Source: Nitrospirota bacterium (lineage in GTDB: Bacteria; Nitrospirota; JACRHL01). From it: DNA of 64,000 bases. A program made the translations under genes and the position numbers. Position 1 is the first letter of the stretch, and each line of letters begins with the position of its first letter. Positions 19,972 to 28,429 of this stretch are shown here, in pieces. Below the pieces are notes generated by a model. It was not told the origin of the DNA and searched no databases. It saw nothing but the letters and a program-made list of their open reading frames with translations. The DNA lies in contig JACRHL010000016.1 of assembly GCA_016212085.1 (NCBI GenBank), positions 105,877 to 169,876 of the forward strand, given 5' to 3'.

Positions 19972-20423
19972 TGCCGGAACCGCCGCTCCACGTCCTGTTC
20001 CTGTGTACCGAGAACGCCTGCCGCAGCCAGATGGCCGAGGCCTGGATGCGCCACCTGAGCGGCGGCCGCGTGCGCGCCTCCAGCGCCGGCGTGCGGCCCG
20101 GCGCGTTGCACCCCATGACCGTGCTGGCCATGGAGGAGGCGGGGGTGTCCATGGCCGGTCACCACGCCAAGGGGCTGGACGGGATGGACATGACCGGCGT
20201 GACCCATGTGGTGACCGTGTGCGGCGCCGCCGAGGCGCGCTGCCCGGCGTTTCCCGGAAACGTGGCGCGACACCACTGGCCGATCCCCGATCCGATGGCG
20301 CTGACGCGCGATTTTCCCAGCTTGGTGAACGACGGATTCCGCGCCATCCGCGACAATATCCGCGACCGGGTGAGCATGATGCTGATCCGGCTGGACGCGG
20401 CCCGGACCGACACCGAACCTTGA
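19971..20423 (+). CDS. arsC: arsenate reductase, thioredoxin-coupled (low-molecular-weight phosphatase fold)
   Basis: 150 residues. The P-loop CTENACRSQMAEAW is C-x5-R-S, and the pair Cys-x6-Cys in VCGAAEARCP corresponds to the redox cysteines 82 and 89 of the thioredoxin-type ArsC, so this is not a plain tyrosine phosphatase. HHWPIPDP is the acid loop. It reduces arsenate to arsenite via a disulfide cascade. No arsR or efflux gene is adjacent. Start fixed by the TGATG overlap with the upstream reductase. Confidence 0.85.
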   Translation: MPEPPLHVLFLCTENACRSQMAEAWMRHLSGGRVRASSAGVRPGALHPMTVLAMEEAGVSMAGHHAKGLDGMDMTGVTHVVTVCGAAEARCPAFPGNVARHHWPIPDPMALTRDFPSLVNDGFRAIRDNIRDRVSMMLIRLDAARTDTEP

Positions 20424-20432
20424 GAATTACCG

Positions 20433-20461
20433 TTGACAGGGTATACCCGCCCCCGTAAAAT
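20433..20461 (+). promoter_or_regulatory. sigma-70 promoter of tRNA-Ala
   Basis: Consensus TTGACA at 20433-20438, a 17-base spacer and TAAAAT at 20456-20461. Transcription would start about 8 bases before the tRNA. Confidence 0.75.
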
Positions 20462-20475
20462 ATGCCTCTTCTTGT

Positions 20476-20551
20476 GGGGCTGTGGCGCAGCTGGGAGCGC
20501 GCTTGACTGGCAGTCAAGAGGTCAGGGGTTCGATCCCCCTCAGCTCCACCA
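20476..20551 (+). tRNA. tRNA-Ala (anticodon GGC)
   Basis: A complete cloverleaf. Acceptor GGGGCTG pairs with CAGCTCC (one G-U), the anticodon stem is CTTGA/TCAAG with loop CTGGCAG giving anticodon GGC, and the T loop is GGTTCGATC. The discriminator A and CCA are encoded. It reads GCC, probably a very common alanine codon at this GC content. Confidence 0.97.
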
Positions 20552-20586
20552 TTTGTTCTTCCGGCACCGTCCGGGAAAGACCATGA

Positions 20587-20620
20587 AACCCGCTTCCCGC
20601 CAGGGGGAGCGGGTTTTTTG
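20587..20620 (+). terminator. rho-independent terminator after tRNA-Ala
   Basis: The arm AACCCGCT (20587-20594) pairs with AGCGGGTT (20608-20615), with further pairs inside, followed by a T run. It lies 36 bases after the tRNA. Confidence 0.88.
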
Positions 20621-21176
20621 TTGTGCGGAAACTGCCGGGGGTATCCCTTTCCATCTTGGGGGTAACCGGGGGTGGTTTTGGGGGTGGATTTTCCGCGACG
20701 CGCCCCCATGGCGCGGACGGCGAACCCGGACCGCCGCCGCGGGACGATTCGATGGCGGGGGGGCGCGGCCAGGCCCCGACGGATTCAAGCCGGTGCCGGG
20801 TGGCGCCGATGATGAGAAGGCAACCGATTTCCCATCTCCCGTGGCCGGCGGCTGAAAAGTGGTTAAAAATCAACCACAAACCCTTTGTTGACTTTTCCGA
20901 AACGTGCTACACTTCTCCTGCGTGCCGTCCTCGGCGCGACGGGGAGAATGCGAAACTGGTTGAGGGGGTAGCGTCAACGATCAGGGGCGGATAAGCGGGG
21001 GGAAGCCGCACCGCCAGGCTTCCGGTTTTGGGGTTGAAGCGGCGTGAAGAAAATCCTTCGCGCGAGTACAGGGAGTGATCTCGGGCACTCCGTCCGTGGG
21101 GCGAATCGTGTGTACCTCCCCCGGTGGTGGGCCGTATGGCCCGGCCCGGTAACCTCGTGTTAAAAGGACGTCACCA
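20621..21176 (+). other. long non-coding stretch with promoter and structured leader
   Basis: No supportable gene. The first ~240 bases hold nothing I can name. An inverted repeat GTGGTT-N7-AACCAC lies at 20859-20877, directly before the promoter at 20885-20913. From about 20920 the transcript would carry a 250-base leader with at least two clean hairpins: GGAAGCC/GGCTTCC (21001-21023) and GGAGTG/CACTCC (21072-21091). It ends with a ribosome-binding site, AAAGGA, before the GTG at 21177. Confidence 0.55.
20885..20913 (+). promoter_or_regulatory. promoter of the secreted-protein gene
   Basis: TTGTTG (20885-20890), 17 bases, TACACT (20908-20913). The inverted repeat at 20859-20877 ends 7 bases upstream of the -35 and could be an operator or activator site. 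Confidence 0.5.
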
Positions 21177-22265
21177 GTGAACAGCAAACTTGCCTCGGCG
21201 GTGGGTGCCGCCGCCGCCGCCGCCGTTGCCTTTGCGGGCAGCGCCATGGCAAACAACACCCAGACGATCAACAACAGCAACGGCTATGTTGACCTGGGCG
21301 TTGCCGCCGCATTCGTTCCCGCATTCCTGACCGACCACTGCACGAGCGCCATCGGCTCGAACACGGGTAACTGCAACGAGTGGGGTTCCATTGCGGCGGG
21401 CAACGCCTCCGGCGCGTCGATCATCGTGCTGCCGGGCGGCGGAACCCAGGCCGCGGCCGGCTACTTCAACAACCCGGACATGATGCCGATCCTCGACATG
21501 GCCGCCTGGGCCAACGGGATCGAGAACGCGGCCTGGAACAATGCCGCGCCGTTCAGCTCCGGCCTGATGAGCTGGGACCGTTCCGACGGCAGCTCGTACT
21601 TCGCGGGCCTGACGCTGGGATGGACCGGGTACAGCGACGCCGCCAGCGGCATCCGGCCCATGGGCGCACCGGTCATGCCGGGCGGCGGCGAATCGGTCCG
21701 CGAGCAGTGGATCGACCAGACGGTGGTGGGCTATATCGAATCGCTCGCCACCCTGGGCGGCAGCAACCTGGACGAGAATTTCCGTAGCCAGCTGTCCTGG
21801 ATCGGGACGGCGCTGCCGGGGACGCTCGCCACCTATGCCCACATCGACCAGCGCCTGGAGCAGGATCTCACCCTGGACGAGACCGGCCTGGCGTTCGAGG
21901 CCTCGCGGCAGACGCTGCAACTGGCCTTCGCGGTCAACTCGAACACCGGCGCCACCACCGATCCGAACGGGCTCGGTGCCGGCGGTTCCGGCCTCGCCGG
22001 CGGGATCGGCTCGGACCCGGTGGGTTTCAACGGCACGTCGGGCATCGGCCAGTTGGTCACCCAGGACGTGCAGGGATGGTTCTACTCGTGCCTGAACTGC
22101 GAGAGCACGCTGAACAACGTGTCGCACGCGTTCACGCCGTTCGACCAGAGTATGACCTTCATGCCCTACGACAACACCTGGCGCAACCTGCCGTCCATCG
22201 CCCACGGGCAGTCCGGCGGCAACATGACCGTGTACGCCACGGTGCCGGGAGCGCCCGGTCCGTAA
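21177..22265 (+). CDS. unrecognised secreted protein
   Basis: 362 residues from GTG, with AAAGGA 8 bases upstream. A signal peptide (about 25 residues, alanine-rich, cleavage after GSAMA) is followed by a mature protein beginning NNTQTINNSNG. The mature part is rich in Asn, Gly, Ser and Thr and poor in Lys. It has a few aromatic patches (WTGYSDAAS, YDNTWRNL) and four cysteines in two pairs (DHC..NC and SCLNC). No catalytic motif, lipobox, PEP-CTERM tail or membrane helix is seen, and I do not recognise the family. It is a complete one-gene unit with its own promoter, long leader and very strong terminator, which suggests abundant expression of a periplasmic or extracellular protein. Confidence 0.72.
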   Translation: MNSKLASAVGAAAAAAVAFAGSAMANNTQTINNSNGYVDLGVAAAFVPAFLTDHCTSAIGSNTGNCNEWGSIAAGNASGASIIVLPGGGTQAAAGYFNNPDMMPILDMAAWANGIENAAWNNAAPFSSGLMSWDRSDGSSYFAGLTLGWTGYSDAASGIRPMGAPVMPGGGESVREQWIDQTVVGYIESLATLGGSNLDENFRSQLSWIGTALPGTLATYAHIDQRLEQDLTLDETGLAFEASRQTLQLAFAVNSNTGATTDPNGLGAGGSGLAGGIGSDPVGFNGTSGIGQLVTQDVQGWFYSCLNCESTLNNVSHAFTPFDQSMTFMPYDNTWRNLPSIAHGQSGGNMTVYATVPGAPGP

Positions 22266-22287
22266 CGTATACCGTTACGCGCAAGCC

Positions 22288-22323
22288 AGAGGGGCCCGCC
22301 GCAAGGCGGGCCCCTCTTTTTTT
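22288..22323 (+). terminator. strong rho-independent terminator after the secreted protein
   Basis: A 13-bp perfect stem (AGAGGGGCCCGCC with GGCGGGCCCCTCT) closed by a GCAA tetraloop and followed by seven T. A smaller inverted repeat CGTAACG-N5-CGTTACG (22261-22279) overlaps the stop codon. Confidence 0.95.
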
Positions 22324-22624
22324 GTCCGCCGGGTGGCCCCCCGAACGGCCCCATGCCGCGCCAGGCGTCGCCCATTCAGCCACGGCCAGACCACGCTTCC
22401 GCGCACCACCCGAACGGCACGGCGGGTGACCAAAACCGCAAATAAAACAAATGCGACAGAGTTTGTTTCGTCCGGTCGCACCGGGCGCCGCCGCCCCCCC
22501 TTCGTGCCGGATCGTTGCGGGCGTGGTGGCGGGACGTGGTGCGCGTCGCATGGCGGCCGGCGGGGTCCACAGGCGCCGGCCGGTCTGAAGGCAACGTTTT
22601 TTTGGTGGTTTTGCCGCCGATCCG

Positions 22625-22654
22625 TTGACCGTTGCCACCCCGAAAAACTAAAAT
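22625..22654 (+). promoter_or_regulatory. sigma-70-type promoter of the aminotransferase-serA operon
   Basis: TTGACC (22625-22630), an 18-base spacer and TAAAAT (22649-22654). The predicted start is near 22661, leaving a leader of about 197 bases before the GTG. Confidence 0.6.
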
Positions 22655-22660
22655 CAAAGG

Positions 22661-22857
22661 CTTTCTTTCGGGCTGCGGGAATCGGAACCCGCGCCAGGTC
22701 GTGCCGTCCGCACCCCCTGGGCGGTGCCGGGGTTGACCGGCACGCGCCCGGCGTGCGGACCGGTCAGCCGGCCGAGACGGTTTTTGTTGCGGTTCGCGCG
22801 GTGCCCCGCGCCGCGCCTTTTTTATCAATCCGGCCACCCTTCGTGAGGAGCCCTTCG
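22661..22857 (+). promoter_or_regulatory. structured leader, possible transcription attenuator
   Basis: In order: hairpin GCGGG/CCCGC (22675-22692), hairpin GCACC/GGTGC (22710-22727), a compound hairpin with outer arms TGACCGG/CCGGTCA (22734-22766) and inner CACGC/GCGTG, then a terminator-like GCGCGG/CCGCGC (22796-22816) with T6 at 22818-22823. The T run lies only 35 bases before the start codon, which is where an attenuator would sit. No leader peptide or known riboswitch consensus was recognised. Confidence 0.4.
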
Positions 22858-24000
22858 GTGAGTTTGAAAAAGTATCTGCTGGCCCCCGGCCCCGTTCCCG
22901 TTCCCCCCAATGTGCTGAACGCCATGGCGGCGCCGATGATCCACCACCGGTCGCCGGATTTCGTGGAGCTGTTCGCCGAGGTGAAGGAAGGTCTCAAGTA
23001 CCTGTACCAGACCAGCCAGCCGGTGATGATCCTGGCGGCCACCGGTACCGGCGGCATGGAGTCGGCGGTGACCAACTTCCTGTCCCCCGGCGACAAGGCC
23101 ATCTACGTCAACGGCGGCAAGTTCGGCGAGCGCTGGGGCAAGATCTGCGCCGCCTATGGCGTGCAGACCGTCGAGGTGAAGGTGGAGTGGGGCCGCTCGG
23201 TGGACCCGGCGGCGGTGAAGGCCGCGCTGGATGCCAACCCGGACGCCAAGGCCGTGTATGTGCAGGCCAGCGAGACCTCCACCGGCGTGGCCCACGACAT
23301 CCGGGCCATCGGCGAGCTGACCCGCAACCTGGCCGCCATCACCGTGGTGGACGCCATCACCGCCATGGGCGTGGTGAACGTGCCCATGGACGAGTGGGGC
23401 CTGGACGTGGTGGTCTCCGGCTCCCAGAAGGGCTACATGCTGCCGCCGGGCCTGGCCTTCGTGGGCGTGTCGGAAAAGGCGTGGCGCCTGAACGCGACCG
23501 CCAAGTGCCCGCACTTCTACTTCGACCTGGCCAAGGAGCGCAAGAACCTGGAGACCAACCAGACCGTCTTCACCCCGGCCGTATCGCTGATCGTCGGCCT
23601 GCGCGAGGTGCTCAAGATGGTGCGCCAGGAGACCCTCCAGGGGGTGTTCGAGCGCCACGACCGGCTGGCCCACGCCACCCGCGAGGGCCTCAAGGCCTCG
23701 GGCCTCCGGCTCTACCCGGTCGGCACCCCGAGCACCGCCGTGACCGCCGTCATGGCGCCGGAGGGCATGGACGGGCAGGAAATCTACAAGACCCTGCGCA
23801 CCAAGTACGGCGTCACCGCCGCCGGCGGGCAGGACCAGCTCAAGGGCACGGTGTTCCGCATCGCCCAGCTGGGCTATGCGGACACCTTCGACACCATCAC
23901 CGCCGTGGCCGCGGTGGAGATGGCGATCACCACCCTGGGCGGCAAGGTGAACCTGGGTGCGGGCGTCAAGCGGGCCCAGGAGCTGCTGCTGGCCAAGTAA
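22858..24000 (+). CDS. class V aminotransferase (alanine/serine-glyoxylate or phosphoserine type)
   Basis: 380 residues from GTG with GAGGAG 7 bases upstream. The N-terminus LLAPGPVPVPPNVLNAM and HHRSPDFVELF are the substrate-loop signature of the SgaA/AGXT subgroup. The PLP lysine is in VSGSQKGYMLPPG near residue 195. Homologues act on alanine, serine or phosphoserine. Because it precedes serA by 33 bases, the likely role is conversion of 3-phosphohydroxypyruvate to phosphoserine in place of SerC, as reported for class V enzymes in some archaea. A photorespiratory-type serine-glyoxylate activity is the alternative. Confidence 0.86.
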   Translation: MSLKKYLLAPGPVPVPPNVLNAMAAPMIHHRSPDFVELFAEVKEGLKYLYQTSQPVMILAATGTGGMESAVTNFLSPGDKAIYVNGGKFGERWGKICAAYGVQTVEVKVEWGRSVDPAAVKAALDANPDAKAVYVQASETSTGVAHDIRAIGELTRNLAAITVVDAITAMGVVNVPMDEWGLDVVVSGSQKGYMLPPGLAFVGVSEKAWRLNATAKCPHFYFDLAKERKNLETNQTVFTPAVSLIVGLREVLKMVRQETLQGVFERHDRLAHATREGLKASGLRLYPVGTPSTAVTAVMAPEGMDGQEIYKTLRTKYGVTAAGGQDQLKGTVFRIAQLGYADTFDTITAVAAVEMAITTLGGKVNLGAGVKRAQELLLAK

Positions 24001-24033
24001 TTCGGACGTGTTTGCGTAGTTAAGGGAAAAGCC

Positions 24034-25623
24034 ATGGGCCAGATCCGTGTTTTGGTGAGCGACAAGATGTCTTCCAGGGTGGTGGACATCCTGTCGAAGG
24101 AAGGCATCCAGGTGGACGTGAAGACCGGCAACACGCCGGAGCAGCTGGCCGCCATCATCGGCGGCTATCACGGCCTGGTGGTGCGCAGCGCCACCAAGGC
24201 CACCGCCGACATCATCGCCAAGGCCGACAACCTGAAGGTGATCGGCCGCGCCGGCAGCGGCCTGGACAACGTCAGCACCACCGACGCCACCAAGCGCGGC
24301 ATCGTGGTGATGAACACCCCGGGCGGCAACACCATCACCACCGCCGAGCACGCCTTCTCGCTGCTCTGCTCCATGGCGCGCTACATCCCGCAGGCCACCG
24401 CCTCGCTCAAGGCCGGCCAGTGGGAGAAGAACAAGTACATGGGCGTTGAGCTGTACGGCAAGACGCTGGGCGTGGTGGGCGCGGGCCAGATCGGCGGCCA
24501 CGTGATCACCCTGGCCCACGGCTTCGGCATGCACGTGATCGCCTACGATCCGTTCCTGTCCCCGGAGCGGGCCGAGAAGCAGGGCATCGAGCTGGTGGAC
24601 CTGAACGCCATCTACAAGCGTTCCGACTTCATCACCCTGCACACGCCGCTCACCGCCGAGACGCGCAACATGATCAACAAGGACACCATCGCCAGGATGA
24701 AGCCCGGCGTGCGCATCGTCAACTGCGCCCGCGGCGGCCTGGTGAACGAGGCCGATCTGTACGACGCGCTGAAGAACGGCACCGTGGCCGGCGCCGCGTT
24801 CGACGTGTTCGAGGAGGAGCCGGTGGACCCGAGCCACCCGCTGCTCACCCTCGAGAGCTTCGTCTGCTCGCCGCACCTGGGCGCCTCCACCCACGAGGCG
24901 CAGGAGAACGTGGCGGTGGCGGTGGCGGAGCAGATGGCCGACTACCTGGTGCGCGGGGTGATCCGCAACGCGGTGAACTTCCCGTCCATCAGCCCGGACC
25001 TGGCCCCCACCCTGTCGCCCTACATCACCCTGGCGGAAAAGCTGGGCGGCGCCCTGTCGCAGGTGTACGAGGGCGGGCTGGACCGGGTTACCGTCAGCTA
25101 CCGTGGCAAGGTGGCCGAACTGAACGTGGCGCCGGTGACCATCGCCGCCCTGAAGGGCCTGCTGGCGCCCATCCTGGACGACACGGTGAACTTCGTGAAC
25201 GCGCCGTTCATCGCCAAGGAGCGCGGCATCGAGGTGACCGAGGTGAAGGAGGCCGACGCCGACGCGCTGGCCCCCACCATCACCCTCACCGTGGAGGCGG
25301 GCGGCCGCCGGAGCCGCGTGATCGGCCTGCTCACCAGCCGCAACGAGCCGCGCATCGTGGAGCTCAACGAGATCCTGGTGGAGGTGGTGCCGTCCGGCTA
25401 CATGCTGATCCTCTCGAACCGCGATCGGCCGGGGGTGATCGGCGCCATCGGCACCGTGCTGGGCGACGCGGGCGTGAACATCGCGCTCATGAATTTCGGC
25501 CGCGACAAGCCGGGTGGCCGCGCCATCGCCGTGGTGAACGTGGACGAGAAGGTGTCCGACGAGGTGCTGGACCGGCTGCGCGCGGTGCCCAACATCCTCA
25601 CCGTGAGGCAGATTTACCTGTAA
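24034..25623 (+). CDS. serA: D-3-phosphoglycerate dehydrogenase, long form
   Basis: 529 residues, the long SerA type. The substrate/NAD domain has GRAGSGLDNVSTTDA and the Rossmann loop VVGAGQIGGHV. The catalytic trio is Arg in NCARGGLVNE, Glu in FEEEPVDP and His in SPHLGASTHEAQ. It is followed by an ASB-like intervening domain (about 315-450) and a C-terminal ACT domain (LSNRDRPGVIGAIGTVLGDA) for serine feedback. First step of serine synthesis. AAGGGA lies 6 bases before the ATG. It shares an operon with the aminotransferase. Confidence 0.96.
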   Translation: MGQIRVLVSDKMSSRVVDILSKEGIQVDVKTGNTPEQLAAIIGGYHGLVVRSATKATADIIAKADNLKVIGRAGSGLDNVSTTDATKRGIVVMNTPGGNTITTAEHAFSLLCSMARYIPQATASLKAGQWEKNKYMGVELYGKTLGVVGAGQIGGHVITLAHGFGMHVIAYDPFLSPERAEKQGIELVDLNAIYKRSDFITLHTPLTAETRNMINKDTIARMKPGVRIVNCARGGLVNEADLYDALKNGTVAGAAFDVFEEEPVDPSHPLLTLESFVCSPHLGASTHEAQENVAVAVAEQMADYLVRGVIRNAVNFPSISPDLAPTLSPYITLAEKLGGALSQVYEGGLDRVTVSYRGKVAELNVAPVTIAALKGLLAPILDDTVNFVNAPFIAKERGIEVTEVKEADADALAPTITLTVEAGGRRSRVIGLLTSRNEPRIVELNEILVEVVPSGYMLILSNRDRPGVIGAIGTVLGDAGVNIALMNFGRDKPGGRAIAVVNVDEKVSDEVLDRLRAVPNILTVRQIYL

Positions 25624-25727
25624 GCGGGGTGGCCGGGCCCGGTTGCCGGGCGGTCGCACGATCCATGGCGGCGGGCGGGGCGGCTTGGGGTTCCGCCCGC
25701 CGATCTTTTTCTGCCCGGGGGCGACTT

Positions 25728-26957
25728 ATGAGCAGAGTAACCGACCTGCCACGCACCGCCGTTCCCCAGGGGGTGGCATCCTTCCTGCCGGACCTGGCGG
25801 ACCGCAAGCGTCAGGTGGAGGAGCGCCTGCTCGGCACCTTGGGCCGCTGGGGCTACCGCGAGGTGATCCCGCCCCTGTTCGAGTACCTCGACGTGCTCGC
25901 CCACGGCCTGGTGCCCGAGACGGTGGCGCGCGGCTACAAGGTGGAGGACCGTCAGGACGGCCGCCTGATGGTGCTGCGCCCGGACGTGACCGCCCAGGTG
26001 GCGCGCATGGCCGCCGCCCGCAAGGACGACCCCCACACCCCGCACCGCTTCGGCTACGCCAGCAACGTGTTCACCCAGGTGGAGGCGCACCGCGCCCGCC
26101 CGCGCGAGATGTTCCAGGTGGGGGCCGAGCTGCTCGGGCCCGGCGGCGTGGCCGCCGACGTGGAGATCCTGGCGCTGCTCATCACCGCCCTGCGCGAGAT
26201 GGGCCTGCGCGAGTTCGTGGTGGCCATGGGCCAGTCGCGCTTCTTCCACGCCATCCTGGAAGGGCTGGAGCTGGACGCGGACGGCGAGCGGGAGCTGACC
26301 CAGGCCATGCGCCGCAAGGACGGCACCTCCATCCGTGCCCTGCTGGGCCGGGCCGGCGTGGCGCCGGAGCGCATCGAGACCGTGGCGCGCATCCCCTACC
26401 TGATCGGCGGCACCGAGGTGTTCGCCGCCGCGCGCGCCCTCACCCGCTGCGCCGACGCCCTGGCGGCGCTGGCGCACCTGGAGAAGGTGGTCGCGGCGCT
26501 GACCGCCTGCGGGCTGGGGGATCACGTGATGGTGGATCTGGGCGAGATCCGCGACATGTCCTACTACACCGGCATCGTGTTCGAGGTGCTGGTGCCCGCG
26601 CTGGGCACGGAGCTGGGCGGCGGCGGCCGTTACGACGACCTGGTGGGGCGCTTCGGCCACCCCATGCACGCCACCGGCTTCGCCCTCGATGTGGAGCGCC
26701 TCATGGAGGCGCTCGCGCGGGCGGGCGAGACGGCGCCGCCGGTGGGGATCGACTACGTGGTGCACGGCCCGGTGGCGGATGCCCACCGGGTGGCCCAGGC
26801 GTTGCGCGCCGCCGGCTTCACGGCGGTGGTCGGCCTGCCGGGCGAGGCGCCGGACACGGCGGTGGTCAGCGTGGATGGCGATGCCATCACGCGCACCGAC
26901 GCGGGCGGCACGCCGCTGCCGGTGACCCTGGCCGCGCTCACCCACGCCGCCCGCTAG
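25728..26957 (+). CDS. hisZ: ATP phosphoribosyltransferase regulatory subunit
   Basis: 409 residues. A class II aminoacyl-tRNA synthetase-like fold resembling HisRS: REVIPPLFEYLD (motif 1 region), RPDVTAQVARMAA (motif 2), and GGGRYDDLVGRFG plus ATGFALDVERL (motif 3 region). The anticodon-binding domain is absent and the C-terminal ~85 residues diverge, as in HisZ. It pairs with a short HisG (not in the window) in histidine synthesis. The ATG at 25728 is followed by the usual PQGVASFLPD. dnaB starts 3 bases after its stop. Confidence 0.92.
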   Translation: MSRVTDLPRTAVPQGVASFLPDLADRKRQVEERLLGTLGRWGYREVIPPLFEYLDVLAHGLVPETVARGYKVEDRQDGRLMVLRPDVTAQVARMAAARKDDPHTPHRFGYASNVFTQVEAHRARPREMFQVGAELLGPGGVAADVEILALLITALREMGLREFVVAMGQSRFFHAILEGLELDADGERELTQAMRRKDGTSIRALLGRAGVAPERIETVARIPYLIGGTEVFAAARALTRCADALAALAHLEKVVAALTACGLGDHVMVDLGEIRDMSYYTGIVFEVLVPALGTELGGGGRYDDLVGRFGHPMHATGFALDVERLMEALARAGETAPPVGIDYVVHGPVADAHRVAQALRAAGFTAVVGLPGEAPDTAVVSVDGDAITRTDAGGTPLPVTLAALTHAAR

Positions 26958-26960
26958 CCC

Positions 26961-28358
26961 GTGTCCGCCGACAGCACCATCCACAAGCTGCCCCCCCAGA
27001 ACCTGGAGGCGGAGCAGTGCGTGCTGGGCGCCATCCTCATCGAGAACGACGCCATCAACAAGGCCCTGGAGGTGGTGCGCGAGGAGGACTTCTACAGCGA
27101 GAAGCACCGCCTGATCTTCCGCGCCATGGTCGACCTGAACGGCCGCGGCGTGCCGGTGGACCTGATCACCCTGAGCGAGCAGCTCACCCGGGACGGCGTC
27201 CTGGACAGGGGAGGCGGCGCCAGCTATCTGGTGCAGCTTACCGACGTGATCCCCACCGCCGCCAACGTGCGCTCCCACGGGCGCATCATCCGCCAGGCCG
27301 CCATCACCCGCGGCCTCATCAAGGTGGGCACCGAGATTGCCGAGCGCGGCTACGTGGCCACGGAGAGGGTGGAGGAGCTGCTCGACTTCGCCGAGCGTTC
27401 CGTGTTCGCCATCTCCGAGCGCCAGGTGCGCCCCTCCTTCGTGCCGGTCAAGGAGGTGCTGAAGAACACCTTCGAGGTGATCGAGACCCTCTACGACCGG
27501 CAGGAGATGGTCACCGGCGTGCCCACCGGCTTCGGCGAGCTGGACCGCATGACCGCCGGGCTGCAACCGTCGGACCTGATCGTCGTGGCCGGGCGCCCGT
27601 CCATGGGCAAGACCGCCCTGGCCATGACCATCGCCCAGCAGGCGGGCATCGCCAAGAGCGCCGGCTCGGTGGCCGTGTTCTCCCTGGAGATGTCGAAGGA
27701 GCAGCTGGTCACCCGCATGCTCTGTTCCGAGGCGCGGGTGGACGCCTCCAAGCTGCGCACCGGCCACTTTTCCAAGAGCGACTGGCCCAAGCTCACCAAC
27801 GCCGCCGGACGCCTGGCCGAGGCGGCCATCTTCATCGACGACACCCCGGCCATGACCGTGCTCGACATGCGCACCAAGGCGCGCCGCCTGATGGCGGAGC
27901 ACGGCCTGGGGATGATCGTGGTGGACTATCTGCAACTCATGCGCGGCCGCGCCAACGCGGACTCCCGCGAGCAGGAGATCTCCGACATCTCGCGCTCCTT
28001 GAAGGCCCTGGCCAAGGAGCTGAACGTGCCGGTGGTCGCCCTGTCGCAGCTGTCGCGCGCGGTGGAGAGCCGCACCGACAAGCGGCCCATGCTGTCGGAC
28101 CTGCGCGAATCCGGCGCCATCGAGCAGGACGCGGACGTGGTGATGTTCGTCTACCGCGAGGAGTTCTACAAGCACTGCGACTGCCCCGCCGAGGGGGTCT
28201 GCGAGTGCGGCCGCCGGGGCCGCGCCGAGCTGATCATCGGCAAGCAGCGCAACGGCCCCATCGGCACGGTGAAACTGGCCTTCCTGAGCAACTTCGTGCG
28301 CTTCGAGTCGCTGGACGAGACGCACGACGAGGCCACCCAGGGGTATGCGGGGCCATAG
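26961..28358 (+). CDS. dnaB: replicative DNA helicase DnaB
   Basis: 465 residues from GTG. The N-terminal DnaG-interaction domain starts PPQNLEAEQCVLGAIL. The RecA-like domain has Walker A GRPSMGKTALAMT, Walker B MIVVDYLQLM and the arginine-finger region QRNGPIGTVKLAF. It unwinds DNA at the replication fork as a hexamer. There is a small extra cysteine-rich insertion near residues 400-415 (HCDCPAEGVCECGRRG) in the loop before the C-terminal strands; similar loops occur in some proteobacterial DnaB. Coupled to hisZ by a 3-base gap. Confidence 0.96.
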   Translation: MSADSTIHKLPPQNLEAEQCVLGAILIENDAINKALEVVREEDFYSEKHRLIFRAMVDLNGRGVPVDLITLSEQLTRDGVLDRGGGASYLVQLTDVIPTAANVRSHGRIIRQAAITRGLIKVGTEIAERGYVATERVEELLDFAERSVFAISERQVRPSFVPVKEVLKNTFEVIETLYDRQEMVTGVPTGFGELDRMTAGLQPSDLIVVAGRPSMGKTALAMTIAQQAGIAKSAGSVAVFSLEMSKEQLVTRMLCSEARVDASKLRTGHFSKSDWPKLTNAAGRLAEAAIFIDDTPAMTVLDMRTKARRLMAEHGLGMIVVDYLQLMRGRANADSREQEISDISRSLKALAKELNVPVVALSQLSRAVESRTDKRPMLSDLRESGAIEQDADVVMFVYREEFYKHCDCPAEGVCECGRRGRAELIIGKQRNGPIGTVKLAFLSNFVRFESLDETHDEATQGYAGP

Positions 28359-28359
28359 C

Positions 28360-28388
28360 TGGTCAGGATCGGCACGGGCGCCTATAAT
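28360..28388 (+). promoter_or_regulatory. promoter of tatA
   Basis: A perfect TATAAT at 28383-28388, a 17-base spacer, and TGGTCA (4/6) at 28360-28365, just after the dnaB stop. Confidence 0.65.
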
Positions 28389-28429
28389 GGGTTGATCTTG
28401 GCGTCGCCTGGATTTTAAGGAGTCATCCG

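Larger units (their letters stand above)
22324..22857 (+). other. non-coding stretch before the serine genes
   Basis: About 300 bases without a recognisable gene. They include an AT-rich inverted repeat AAACAAA-N10-TTTGTTT (22445-22468), then the promoter at 22625 and a 200-base leader (listed separately). Confidence 0.5.

Noticed and set aside
22825..25659. Very long open frame on the minus strand opposite the aminotransferase and serA (similar ones opposite polA, rnf and tatA/TPR genes)
   Set aside because: At this GC content antisense frames of strongly coding genes stay open. The translations are low-complexity (His/Gly/Ala/Val-rich) and the plus-strand genes are clear family members.
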